NCBI GenBank assembly: GCA_029548395.1
Contig: JAKPNM010000052.1
Location: forward strand, 1 to 33,843
Reading direction: 5' to 3'
DNA length: 33,843 bases
From: Bacillota bacterium
GTDB taxonomy: Bacteria; Bacillota; Clostridia; Christensenellales; Aristaeellaceae
Numbering within the stretch: position 1 is the first letter of the stretch; every line of letters begins with the position of its first letter. The notes under the pieces were generated by a model. It worked only from the letters and a program-made list of their open reading frames with translations, was not told the origin of the DNA and made no database searches. Positions 25,298-33,146 of the stretch are shown here, in pieces. The translations under genes were made by a program, and so were the position numbers.

Positions 25298-27271
25298 TTA
25301 ATGATCCCTTGGGTTGTCCCGGGCGTCCTCGGCCTTGTGGCGCTGCGCCCTGCGGCTGCGCCGCTCGGTGACATCTTCCTCCTGAGGCGGTGCGGCTGAT
25401 TTTTCTCCGGGTATGTCATCCGTTTCCTGTGTACGCACCAGGCGGAAAGCGCCTTCCTCGTCAGCGGCCAGCGGTTCGCTTGCAGATTCCTGTACATCTT
25501 CAGTTGGCTGCTGCTGTGACTTGAGGTATTTCTGGTGAGGAAGCTCTTCCTGAGGCTCGTCAGCCTCCTGAGCAGCAGGTTCCTGTACGGTGTCCGACAC
25601 CGCTTGAACCGCCAGTCTGGTTTCATCCGCGGGCGCGGTATAATCACGCGTGCCGGCCAATTCGAAGGTGTCATAGGCGGCATTGCTCTTGGCACGGGCC
25701 TTGGCGCGCATTACAATGCTGACAACCAGTAAAATCGCAGAAAGGCCAAACAGCACCCCCAGGGCCAGCATAAGAATAAACAGGATATCCCTGGCCTGGC
25801 CGCCGGCAGGCACATAATCCTCCGGTACAGGTGTGTAGGTAACCGCCGGAGCGATGGTGACGATGATCTCCCTGGTCGGTACCACAGTGGGTGCGGTATA
25901 GGAGATGTTCAGGGCATTGGAGAGAAACTCCACCTTGTTGTCCTGTACATCAGTGGCTGTTGCGTTAAACTGATATTTTCCAGCCTGGGACAGGCTATAA
26001 TCCCTCTGGACCATGGCGCTTTGCCCGGGAGCCAGCTCTTTGATGGTGTATATCTCCATGCCGGCGTGGCGGATCACGATATTTTTGGCTGCTGTATTGC
26101 TGTCATTGGTGACATTCAGGTAGAAGGTGATGTCGCCTGGCAGGGCAGTGATCACCTCGCTGCTGGCGGTCAGAGTCAGGTTCAGCCGCAGCATCTGGCC
26201 CTCCGCATAGGCGGAGACTTTCAATTCGCGAACCTTCTCCTCCATCGTCGAGCCGGTATTGTCTTCCAATTTCAAGGTAAAGGCATAGGTGGTGGTCTCG
26301 CTGACCGTTACTTCCTTTTGCAGTTGCTTGGTTTGACCGGCCGCAATCTGTACGTTGGTAAAGACTTCACCCAGCTTGGGATCTGTGACGGTGATGTTGG
26401 AATAAGTAATGTTGCCGGCATTCTTGATTTCCAGGGTCAGTATCGCGGTTTCACCGATATTATACTGGTTTTTATCGCTGGTCAGGCTGTATTGCAGGCC
26501 GGGCTTGGCCAGCGGAATGGTAACCGCGTCAATGGTCAGGGGGTCCTGTGATTTGCGATCACCTGCCTTGCGGTAGGTAATTAATGCTGAACTGGTCAAG
26601 TCGCCCCCGACGTTTTGTCTGGTAAAGGTGATCTTTTCGCTGGCGCCCGGCTCCAGGGAGGCGATGGACTGCTTGCGTGTGGAGATCAGGCGGTTTTCCT
26701 GAATGTCGATATTGGTGAGCTTGACGTTGCCCTGATTGACCAGGTCATAGATGATGGTGACTTCCTTGCCGCGGCGAACCACCTCCGGGGTGATGGTCCG
26801 GTTGACCTTCAAGTCCACCCGCTCACCGGTAAAGCTTATGATGGCAGTGGCCGGCAGGTTTTGTTCCACCACGGCACCCAGGGCGTCCTTGGTGTTGTAA
26901 CGCAAGGTGTACACCAGCTTGCCTTCGTCCAATTGGCTTTGCTTGACGGCGTATTGCCCCTGCCAGGTGTGGCTCTCTCCCGCGGGCAGGCGCGGCAGGC
27001 TGCCTCCGTCGGCAAAGGCTGTGACCAGTTTTCCGTCGGGGTCATACAGGGAGATCGGGCTGTTCATGTCCTCAGTGCCGGCATTGGCTATCCGGGTGGA
27101 AACCGTTACTGTACCGGGTGCTGTCAGGCTGGTTGGCTCCACGCTGATAGTAAAACTGATCTCTGTTTGCACATTCTGGGCCTGTCCCGGATATGTGGGT
27201 ATAAGCAGCGCTAAAATGACCGCGCATACCAACAATACGCGGCTTCGCGGGTTGATCAGGGCAATATTCAC
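25298..27271 (-). CDS. Membrane-anchored surface protein with CARDB/Ig-like repeats
   Basis: Function unknown. A signal/anchor segment (about 9-27, RVLLVCAVILALLIPTYPG) is followed by about 450 residues of repeated beta-sandwich-type units: repeated TISVEPTSLTAPGTVTV, LVNQGNVKLTNIDIQENRL, LEIKNAGNITYSNITVTDPK and LNVTNDSNTAAKNIVI segments resemble CARDB or DUF11-like adhesion domains. A second hydrophobic helix (about 495-520, ILFILMLALGVLFGLSAILL) precedes a cytoplasmic tail of about 130 residues rich in Glu, Gln and Pro and ending basic (RRSRRAQRHK). A GTG at 27271 after AAGGAGGG is preferred, as the -10 box (27330-27335) would overlap the longer reading. Divergent from the penicillin-binding protein, suggesting an envelope role. 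Confidence 0.8.
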   Translation of the reverse strand: MNIALINPRSRVLLVCAVILALLIPTYPGQAQNVQTEISFTISVEPTSLTAPGTVTVSTRIANAGTEDMNSPISLYDPDGKLVTAFADGGSLPRLPAGESHTWQGQYAVKQSQLDEGKLVYTLRYNTKDALGAVVEQNLPATAIISFTGERVDLKVNRTITPEVVRRGKEVTIIYDLVNQGNVKLTNIDIQENRLISTRKQSIASLEPGASEKITFTRQNVGGDLTSSALITYRKAGDRKSQDPLTIDAVTIPLAKPGLQYSLTSDKNQYNIGETAILTLEIKNAGNITYSNITVTDPKLGEVFTNVQIAAGQTKQLQKEVTVSETTTYAFTLKLEDNTGSTMEEKVRELKVSAYAEGQMLRLNLTLTASSEVITALPGDITFYLNVTNDSNTAAKNIVIRHAGMEIYTIKELAPGQSAMVQRDYSLSQAGKYQFNATATDVQDNKVEFLSNALNISYTAPTVVPTREIIVTIAPAVTYTPVPEDYVPAGGQARDILFILMLALGVLFGLSAILLVVSIVMRAKARAKSNAAYDTFELAGTRDYTAPADETRLAVQAVSDTVQEPAAQEADEPQEELPHQKYLKSQQQPTEDVQESASEPLAADEEGAFRLVRTQETDDIPGEKSAAPPQEEDVTERRSRRAQRHKAEDARDNPRDH

Positions 27272-27329
27272 GCCCGTCCCTCCTTCCGGCGCACAAGGCG
27301 CGCTGTGGCTGGAATCTTCTATAACCGTC

Positions 27330-27358
27330 ATTTTACTCTACAGTGATGACAGTGTCAA
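27330..27358 (-). promoter_or_regulatory. Promoter of the surface protein gene
   Basis: On the minus strand TTGACA (27353-27358), a 17-base spacer and TAAAAT (27330-27335). The expected RNA start near 27323 gives a leader of about 52 bases to the GTG at 27271. Confidence 0.7.
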
Positions 27359-27413
27359 GCGAGATAAGGATTATCAGGCTTTTTGAGGGCTGTTGGCTGC
27401 CGGAATGAGCGCT

Positions 27414-27442
27414 TTGAAGCGAGACCCGCCTTGTGCTATAAT
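27414..27442 (+). promoter_or_regulatory. Promoter of the penicillin-binding protein gene
   Basis: TTGAAG (27414-27419), a 17-base spacer and TATAAT (27437-27442). The RNA would start near 27449, with a short leader carrying GAGGAGGG before the GTG at 27473. It is divergent from the surface protein promoter, about 55 bp away. Confidence 0.65.
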
Positions 27443-27472
27443 CGCAATGACCTGACAAAAGAGGAGGGCTGT

Positions 27473-30223
27473 GTGATCAGCAGGCTGTTCCGGGCGGAGT
27501 CCGCCAGACAGAACCCGACAGGCGAGGGTGAGCCGGTCCGGCGTTTTTCATTGTTCAAGCGCCGCACACGCAAGCGCAGCTTTATCCTGGCGGTGATTAT
27601 CAATTGCTTCCGCTTGCTGATGCTGATGGTGCTCCTGGCTGGCCTGGCAGGCGCGGGCGCCATAGCGGGCATCGCCAAGACCTATGTGGATACGGCGCCG
27701 GTATTGGATCTCGCCAAGATTGATGACCAGGCGCAGACCTCTTTCTTCTATGACCGTGACGGCAACCTGATTACCGATTACAAAGGCACGGAAAACCGTA
27801 TCATGGTCTCCATTGACACCATGCCCCACCGACTGCGTGACGCCTTTATCGCTGCGGAGGATGTGCGCTTTTATTCCCATAACGGCGTGGATATCAAACG
27901 CATTATTGGCGCCTTTATCACCAACTTTATTTCCGGCTCCCAGCAGGGCGGTTCCACCATCACACAGCAGCTGATTAAAAACACCGTGCTCTCCGACGAG
28001 CAAAGCTACAAGCGCAAAATCCAGGAGGCTTACCTGGCCATGCAGCTGGAAGCCAGCTATACCAAGGAAGAGATTCTGGAAGCCTACCTCAACACCATCT
28101 ATATGGGGGAGAACTACTACGGCATCAAAGTGGCTGCCATGGGCTATTTTGGCAAGGAACTCAATGAATTGAGCCTGCGTGAATGCGCCATGCTGGCGGG
28201 CATGACGACCAACCCTTACTATTACAATGCCCGGCGCAATTTCTACACGCGTTCTTCGGATACCATCGATTACGCTGCCCGTACCAACAACCGCACTGAT
28301 TATGTGCTGCGCGTCATGTATGAGCAGCAGATGATCACGCAAAAGGATTTTACCGAGGCGCAAAACCCGGCGACTGCCAATGTCCTGCGGGAGGATCCTG
28401 AGGCCAAGTCGCTGTATCCCTATGTTCATTATGTGGAATATGCCGTGCGGGAGACCGTTCAGGTCTTGCTGCGCATGAACGGTCTGGAAAATACCGCGGC
28501 CAATCGTTCGAGGATGGAGCAGGAGCTGCGCACCGGCGGCTACAAGGTCTATCTGGCGCTGGATACCCAGATGCAAACCACGCTGGAAGACGTGCTGTAT
28601 CACTACAGCGATTATCCCAAGCTGCGCGATCCCGGCACTGAAATCTTCCGCTCGCGCAATGCCGATGGCACCTATAATGACATCATCCAGCCCCAGGCAG
28701 GCGCGGCCATTGTAGATTATCGCACGGGCGAGCTCAAGGCGATTGTGGGCAGCCGCACACCGCCCACCACACGCAAAACGCTCAACCGCGCTGTGGACAT
28801 GAACATGCCGGTGGGCTCCGCCATCAAGCCTTTGGGCGTGTATGCCCCGGCCATTGAGATGGGTGCCGGAGCCGGATCCATCGCCTACAACATGCCCCTG
28901 CCCATCACGGGCTGGCGCGGCAGTGACGGCAATGATTCCTGGCCCGAGAATTATGGCGGCAGCAGCTACCGGGGCCCGGAGACCTTCCGCACCGCCATTG
29001 TCAATTCAGATAATACCGCCGCCGCCTATACCCTGATGAATTATGTCGGAGTGGAGCGTTCAGTGGATTTCCTCAGGCGTCTGGGCGTGGCAGACAACCA
29101 TATCAATGCGACGCCCTTTGGCGTGTCGCTGGGTTCCTCGGGCATCAGCCCGCTGGAGATGGCCGTGGCCTTTGGCGTTCTTGCCAATGGCGGACGATAT
29201 GACCAACCCATCAGCATTTTAGGGATTTACAATGACAAAAACGAGGTCATCTACGATGCCCATCAAAGCCAGGTGCGCCGCACGGTCTTCAAGCCGTCCA
29301 CAGCCTGGCTGATGGTGGACATTCTTAAGGATGTGGTTTCAAAGGGTACAGGCCGCGCGGCGCGTATCCCCGGGCAGACGGTGGCCGGGAAAACCGGCAC
29401 CAACTCTGACCAGAAAGGTGTGTTCTTTGCAGGGATGACCGGATGGTATTCAGGCGCTGTCTGGATTGGCCATGACAACTATAAGGCGCTGTCCAGCCGC
29501 ACCACCGGCGGCAACTCTGCCGCCAAGCTCTGGCAGGTTTTTATGGAGCGCATCCACAAAGAAAAAGGTCTGCAAAACCGTGACATCCTTCCAGGCAGCG
29601 CGGAGGAATACGGCCTGGTGCGTGTAACCACCTGCGCGGTATCCGGACAGCTGGCCACCGATGCCTGCCGGCAGGATGCCATGGGCTATGGCGTCAATAC
29701 CGATTATTTCCCGCGGGAGAATGTGCCGCGGACTACCTGCCAGATGCACGTGTTGCAAACCGTTTGCACGGCCAGCAACCAGCTGGCGGGGCCTTATTGC
29801 CCCGTGGAAACACGCGACAGCCGCGGCCTTGTGCTGCTGCCGCCTGGGCACCCGCTGGAGATTTTCGCGGGGTCGCGCTATGCCGGCGTGCTGTCTGACT
29901 ATCTGGGCAGCTATGCCACCATCCGCTTTACCAACAATCAGAACGCGAACGCCGCCCTCCTGAGCGCCCAGACATGCGCCCTGCACCAGCATCCCGTGGA
30001 TATTAACCAGAATATTCTCAACAACACGCTGCTGCCCGATGCCCAGACGCTGATCGTTCAGGCTTCCAACCATTTGGCCGCCCTGACACCGGGCAGTCCG
30101 CAGCATGAGCTGCTGCTGAACGCCATCAACAATCTGAATGCTGTTTTGGGCAGCAACCCGAGCCTGGAGGCCTTGGCCGGAGCCATGGGACAGCTGACCC
30201 AGGCGATTGCCGCGACGCAGTAA
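27473..30223 (+). CDS. Class A penicillin-binding protein (PBP1A-type transglycosylase/transpeptidase)
   Basis: Bifunctional peptidoglycan synthase anchored by an N-terminal helix (about 36-67). The GT51 domain has AAEDVRFYSHNGVD with the catalytic glutamate (near 126), GGSTITQQLIKN (near 158) and KIQEAYLAMQLE. The transpeptidase domain has GSAIKPL (SxxK near 448), SDN (near 511) and KTGTNSDQKG (near 639). The C-terminal 200 residues are Cys-containing (TTCAVSGQLATDACR; TTCQMHV) and end in a helical, Asn/Leu-rich tail. A GTG at 27473 follows GAGGAGGG; an ATG at 27383 lies before the promoter and is rejected. 916 residues, normal for Bacillota. It elongates and crosslinks glycan strands outside the membrane. 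Confidence 0.94.
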   Translation: MISRLFRAESARQNPTGEGEPVRRFSLFKRRTRKRSFILAVIINCFRLLMLMVLLAGLAGAGAIAGIAKTYVDTAPVLDLAKIDDQAQTSFFYDRDGNLITDYKGTENRIMVSIDTMPHRLRDAFIAAEDVRFYSHNGVDIKRIIGAFITNFISGSQQGGSTITQQLIKNTVLSDEQSYKRKIQEAYLAMQLEASYTKEEILEAYLNTIYMGENYYGIKVAAMGYFGKELNELSLRECAMLAGMTTNPYYYNARRNFYTRSSDTIDYAARTNNRTDYVLRVMYEQQMITQKDFTEAQNPATANVLREDPEAKSLYPYVHYVEYAVRETVQVLLRMNGLENTAANRSRMEQELRTGGYKVYLALDTQMQTTLEDVLYHYSDYPKLRDPGTEIFRSRNADGTYNDIIQPQAGAAIVDYRTGELKAIVGSRTPPTTRKTLNRAVDMNMPVGSAIKPLGVYAPAIEMGAGAGSIAYNMPLPITGWRGSDGNDSWPENYGGSSYRGPETFRTAIVNSDNTAAAYTLMNYVGVERSVDFLRRLGVADNHINATPFGVSLGSSGISPLEMAVAFGVLANGGRYDQPISILGIYNDKNEVIYDAHQSQVRRTVFKPSTAWLMVDILKDVVSKGTGRAARIPGQTVAGKTGTNSDQKGVFFAGMTGWYSGAVWIGHDNYKALSSRTTGGNSAAKLWQVFMERIHKEKGLQNRDILPGSAEEYGLVRVTTCAVSGQLATDACRQDAMGYGVNTDYFPRENVPRTTCQMHVLQTVCTASNQLAGPYCPVETRDSRGLVLLPPGHPLEIFAGSRYAGVLSDYLGSYATIRFTNNQNANAALLSAQTCALHQHPVDINQNILNNTLLPDAQTLIVQASNHLAALTPGSPQHELLLNAINNLNAVLGSNPSLEALAGAMGQLTQAIAATQ

Positions 30224-30354
30224 GCTAGCGTTTTCTGTTGCGTGAGAGGAGTGTCTGCTTCTGTAGGCAGTTCGCCAGGCCGATGAGGCGTCAGTATGCA
30301 TGGCGAATGATGTGTGTAAAAACAAAGACAAGAAAAAGACAAAAGGACAATGCT

Positions 30355-30425
30355 GAAAACTCGGGAAACTCGGGAAAGAAGGAAAACTCGGGAAAACTCG
30401 GGAAAACTCGGGAAAGAAGGAAAAA
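30355..30425. repeat. Purine-rich tandem repeat with ACTCGGGAAA units
   Basis: ACTCGGG occurs five times, at 30359, 30368, 30386, 30396 and 30406, separated by GAAA or GAAGGAAA fillers, so the spacing is 9, 18, 10 and 10 bases. The units are almost purely purine on the plus strand apart from the CTC step. Too short and without spacers for a CRISPR array. Confidence 0.8.
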
Positions 30426-30438
30426 TGTTCGAAAAGTG

Positions 30439-30467
30439 TTGACAGAAGAAAAATTTCGTAGTATATG
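30439..30467 (+). promoter_or_regulatory. Orphan promoter without a clear gene
   Basis: TTGACA (30439-30444), a 17-base spacer and TATATG (30462-30467), followed by AAAGGAG (30473-30479). No ATG, GTG or TTG with a usable frame stands at the right distance. The candidate RNA would pass AGTGTACACT (palindrome, 30506-30515) and a hairpin. Confidence 0.5.
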
Positions 30468-30513
30468 AATATAAAGGAGTTTTTATCAAGCGCACTAGAT
30501 TCTGTAGTGTACA

Positions 30514-30537
30514 CTCTCTGTTAGAGAGGGTTTCCTT
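30514..30537 (+). terminator. Weak terminator-like hairpin after the orphan promoter
   Basis: CTCTCT, loop GTT and AGAGAG (30514-30528) are followed by GGTTTCCTTT. It would end a transcript of roughly 60 bases started at the orphan promoter. The U-run is interrupted, so efficiency is doubtful. Confidence 0.35.
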
Positions 30538-30739
30538 TAGGATAAGGAATGGAGGGAATGCTTCACAAAATATCAACATTCACATCAAGTCGTCACCGTA
30601 GTTTATTGAATCTATGGGAAATTTTAATGTGACGGAGCCCATTGAGTTTCAAATGGGGAGGGATGAGAAAGGAGCGGGAAAGGCCGAGAAAGGGCAGTAA
30701 TTACAAGGGATTTGGCGGAATGAGGATTAAACGCGCAAA

Positions 30740-30757
30740 CGCACATTCTGTTTCAAA
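30740..30757. repeat. 18-bp direct repeat, left copy
   Basis: CGCACATTCTGTTTCAAA is identical to 33067-33084. The two copies enclose the truncated transposase, tail-type gene, small membrane gene and endolysin gene. A related 11-mer, GTTTCAAATGG, also occurs about 100 bases upstream. Confidence 0.75.
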
Positions 30758-30821
30758 TGGATTTTGAAAAGGCGTGAAAAATGCCTTTTCTTGAATTTAG
30801 CGAGCGGAGGAGCCTTGTATC

Positions 30822-30849
30822 GTTTAACGACTGTTTAACAGCGTTTAAC
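30822..30849. repeat. Three phased GTTTAAC heptamers
   Basis: GTTTAAC occurs at 30822, 30833 and 30843, spaced 11 and 10 bases, so all lie on the same face of the helix. The cluster overlaps the 3' end of the truncated transposase frame. It may be a protein-binding array or transposon-end remnant. Confidence 0.65.
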
Positions 30850-31449
30850 GGGCTTTGCAGCGCTTCGCTTAAGGTGGAGAGCTGCGTTGCTTCGGTAGAA
30901 GGAATCGTCGGAAAACAGGTTGCGGGGATTGTTCAGGAAACGCGTAACGGTGGAGTGATGCTTCGGATAAAGAAGACCTCTTTTATCCAGGGCGCACACC
31001 GGAAACTCCGACGGCAAGTCCTTCGCATAACAGCAATTATTACAATACATATGACCGCACTGTGTGTCAAGGAGTTTTATTTTCTGCAGGATCCGAGGGC
31101 TGCTGATGCCAGGGCGGGTCTTTTTATATTTCATCACAAGGAACTGGGCTTCCAGGCACAGGGTGCGGGGATTTCCCTTGTCCTTCCTTTCCATGCTGAT
31201 CATCAGAGCGGGCAGGCCGCCGCGAGCATATTTCTCTTCATATGAGTAGAGCGTGCGCCCAGTGATCCCATACTGCTTCGCCACTGTCGCGCGATAGGCG
31301 CAGACGCCGCCGACATCCAGGCTGCGATAGCGCAGCATCTTTAACGCGGCTTCACGGCGCAGGAGCAAGCGCTGCACGCCTTCAATGCCGAAACGCAGCT
31401 GATAGGCGGCCAGGTCAACAGTCTTGTCTTTCGGATGACGGGAAAACAT
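30835..31449 (-). pseudogene. Truncated transposase, N-terminal helix-turn-helix part only
   Basis: The 204 residues resemble the N-terminal half of Mu/IS481-type DDE transposases. A helix-turn-helix segment VAKQYGITGRTLYSYEEKYARGG (about 56-78) is followed by the linker typical of these proteins (NPRTLCLEAQFLVMKYKKTRPG) and a second small DNA-binding segment HHSTVTRFLNNP (about 165-176). The expected catalytic DDE domain is missing; the frame stops at the GTTTAAC repeats, and no continuation was seen in the bases beyond. The short stretch CNNCCYAKD is unusual. No ribosome site was recognised. It is a remnant, possibly able to bind DNA but not to transpose. Confidence 0.65.
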
Positions 31450-32082
31450 CTTAACCTCTATCCTACATGGGAAGAACTATTGGCGAAGGGCACGCCGTTC
31501 AAGGCCAAAACTATATTTTCATACGGTACAAATTCTGTGGGCGACCCCCAGCTTTACTCCTTCATCAGCGACTATCTCCCGCAGACTATTTATGCGCCTG
31601 ACGTAGACATTTCTCACTACAAAAAACACGGCATATCACCGTCTGGCGTCGCCATCTGGACGCAGCCATACTGTAAAGAGGATTCTTACGGATTATATGA
31701 CCTTGTGTTTCACATTGACGATTATTATGCTTCACTGCATCCATTCAACGCGTGGGAGCCTGGCGGCGTAGGAGTGCCAGAGGGGTTATGGCTGAAAGTC
31801 AGCGCCGATTGGGTGCCGCCGGATGGCGAACAGCCAGAAGATCCCCCAGTGGAACCGCCTGTCGAGCCGCCGGAAGAACCGGAAGACCCGCCCGTTGACC
31901 CGCCGGTGGAGTACAACAGCAACGGTACGGTTAAATGGGGGGAGTGGGTTGATTGGTTAGGCATACCAGCAAACCTATATAACGCTGGTGATGGAGTAAC
32001 ATATAATGGTGTCCGCAGAGTATCTAACTACAACGGCAATGGCACCCCGCCGAGCGACCCGGGTTGGTGGAGGGACGCATGA
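31435..32082 (+). CDS. Phage tail/appendage-type protein, probably 5'-truncated
   Basis: 215 residues with no recognised start signal: the ATG at 31435 lies inside the transposase fragment (15-base overlap), so the phage coding part probably begins near 31450 as the C-terminal end of a larger protein. Two modules resemble small carbohydrate-binding units at the ends of phage minor structural proteins: FHIDDYYASLHPFNAWEPGG...GLW (93-119) and WGEWVDWLGIPANLYNAGDG with a W-W end (168-212). They are joined by a Pro/Glu linker (about 128-159, repeats of PPVEP). The likely original role is host-surface binding. ATGA overlap joins it to the next gene. Confidence 0.6.
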   Translation: MTGKHLNLYPTWEELLAKGTPFKAKTIFSYGTNSVGDPQLYSFISDYLPQTIYAPDVDISHYKKHGISPSGVAIWTQPYCKEDSYGLYDLVFHIDDYYASLHPFNAWEPGGVGVPEGLWLKVSADWVPPDGEQPEDPPVEPPVEPPEEPEDPPVDPPVEYNSNGTVKWGEWVDWLGIPANLYNAGDGVTYNGVRRVSNYNGNGTPPSDPGWWRDA

Positions 32083-32180
32083 TTAACGCACTGCATTTAG
32101 TCTGGATCATCCCGCTGGCAGTTTCATTTGGCACGCTGGTGGTCGCGTTTTGCTTCGTGGCGCGGGAGAAAGAGAAATGA
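32079..32180 (+). CDS. Small phage-type membrane peptide (33 residues)
   Basis: One hydrophobic helix (about 6-27, HLVWIIPLAVSFGTLVVAF) and a charged end (REKEK). It overlaps its upstream neighbour and its downstream neighbour by four bases each (ATGA), so translation is coupled across three genes. Very small membrane frames are common just before endolysin genes in Clostridial phages; a role in lysis is inferred only from position. Confidence 0.65.
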   Translation: MINALHLVWIIPLAVSFGTLVVAFCFVAREKEK

Positions 32181-33058
32181 GTACCGCATCGCAAATTATA
32201 CGGGATTATGCTCTGCAGCAGGTGGGAGGTCCATATATTTACGGGGCGACTGCTCAAAAGTGCACTCCGAGCTACAGGCGAGCCCGGCAGGCGCAATACC
32301 CCAAGTATGCAAATATCATTGCCAGGATGTGTCCAGTGTTATCTGGGCAGAGCTCAAGCTGCTCTATATGCAATTATAACGGCATGCTGGCGCACGACTG
32401 CGCGCAGCTCACCAGGTGGGCCGCAGCCGCTGCGGGGCTAAAGCTTCCAAGCGGCAGCAAGAGCCAGTGGACCGCGGTTAAGTGGCTCAAAACGGGCACC
32501 ATTGACACGCTGCCCGGAAGCCAGGTCGCTTTCCTTTACCGGGTGACGGCCAGCGGGGTGCCGCATACAGGGATCTACACCGGAGACGGCTTTGTGGTGG
32601 ACGCCAGGGGGCACCGCGAGGGCGTGCGGCGGACGCTCTTGGCGTCTTACGGATGGACACACTGGGCGATTTTGCCCGGAATGGAGGATGCAATTACGAT
32701 AGAGGAGGAAATAAAACGGGGCATGACACTGAAAAATGGCGACCGCGGGTCAGAGGTCAAGGCGATGCAGGAGCAGCTGATCAGGATAGGTTGCAATCTT
32801 GGAAAGTGGGGCGCTGACGGTGTGTTTGGAGCTGCCACCGAAAAGGCCGTCAAGGAGTTCCAGAGTGCTGCAGGGCATCAGGTTACAGGAATCTGGACTG
32901 ATGACACCCAGGCGGTGATGGACATGATCCTAAAGGGGGACCCGGTTCCCGGGTCTGAAGACTCGGACCAGAAGCCTGAAGAACTGGCATTGGCAATCAC
33001 GCTCCCAAGGGGTGCTGCGACAGCGCTGCTTGAGGCGCTGAGAACTGCGCTGAGCTGA
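32177..33058 (+). CDS. Phage endolysin: NlpC/P60 peptidase plus peptidoglycan-binding domain
   Basis: The N-terminal 170 residues are an NlpC/P60-type cysteine peptidase: MLAHDCAQLTRW with catalytic C75, GVPHTGIYTGDG with H130, and a polar residue near H146 as third member. Additional cysteines C29, C52, C62 and C65 are in an insert before the catalytic one. Residues about 183-252 form a PG_binding_1 domain (LKNGDRGSEVKAMQEQLIRI; DGVFGAATEKAVKEFQ). The tail (EDSDQKPEE...) is acidic. It would cleave peptide links in the cell wall. The ATG at 32177 overlaps the upstream stop. There is no signal peptide, as expected for holin-dependent export. Confidence 0.88.
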   Translation: MSTASQIIRDYALQQVGGPYIYGATAQKCTPSYRRARQAQYPKYANIIARMCPVLSGQSSSCSICNYNGMLAHDCAQLTRWAAAAAGLKLPSGSKSQWTAVKWLKTGTIDTLPGSQVAFLYRVTASGVPHTGIYTGDGFVVDARGHREGVRRTLLASYGWTHWAILPGMEDAITIEEEIKRGMTLKNGDRGSEVKAMQEQLIRIGCNLGKWGADGVFGAATEKAVKEFQSAAGHQVTGIWTDDTQAVMDMILKGDPVPGSEDSDQKPEELALAITLPRGAATALLEALRTALS

Positions 33059-33066
33059 CAAAGCGG

Positions 33067-33084
33067 CGCACATTCTGTTTCAAA
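33067..33084. repeat. 18-bp direct repeat, right copy
   Basis: Identical to 30740-30757. It begins 8 bases after the endolysin stop. The 60 bases that follow, before the holin gene, contain a small hairpin CGCCC / GGGCG and no promoter of note. Confidence 0.75.
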
Positions 33085-33146
33085 ATCATCGCCCATTTGC
33101 GGGCGTTGATGCATTTAATGGCGCAATTAGCGCGAAAGGAGTATCT

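Larger units (their letters stand above)
30224..30834. other. Gene-poor intergenic stretch with repeats and an orphan promoter
   Basis: About 600 bases with no convincing gene. It holds the 10-bp tandem repeat, a consensus-like promoter, a small hairpin, one copy of the 18-bp direct repeat and the first GTTTAAC heptamers. Two tiny frames (30549-30632 and 30663-30767, 27 and 34 codons) have purine-rich stretches before their ATGs but match nothing recognisable. The plus strand is unusually rich in A and G. It marks the boundary between core genes and phage/IS remnants. Confidence 0.6.

Noticed and set aside
30355-30425. Possible CRISPR array
   Set aside because: Units of about 10 bases without spacers; no cas genes.
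29450-30579. Minus-strand frames with repeated Phe-Pro-Ser motifs
   Set aside because: The repeats come from the purine-rich tandem DNA repeat, and the frames run into the PBP gene in antisense.
30549-30767. Two tiny plus-strand frames of 27 and 34 codons
   Set aside because: Purine-rich sequence before their ATGs imitates ribosome sites at wrong distances; no similarity recognised. Kept only as part of the intergenic description.
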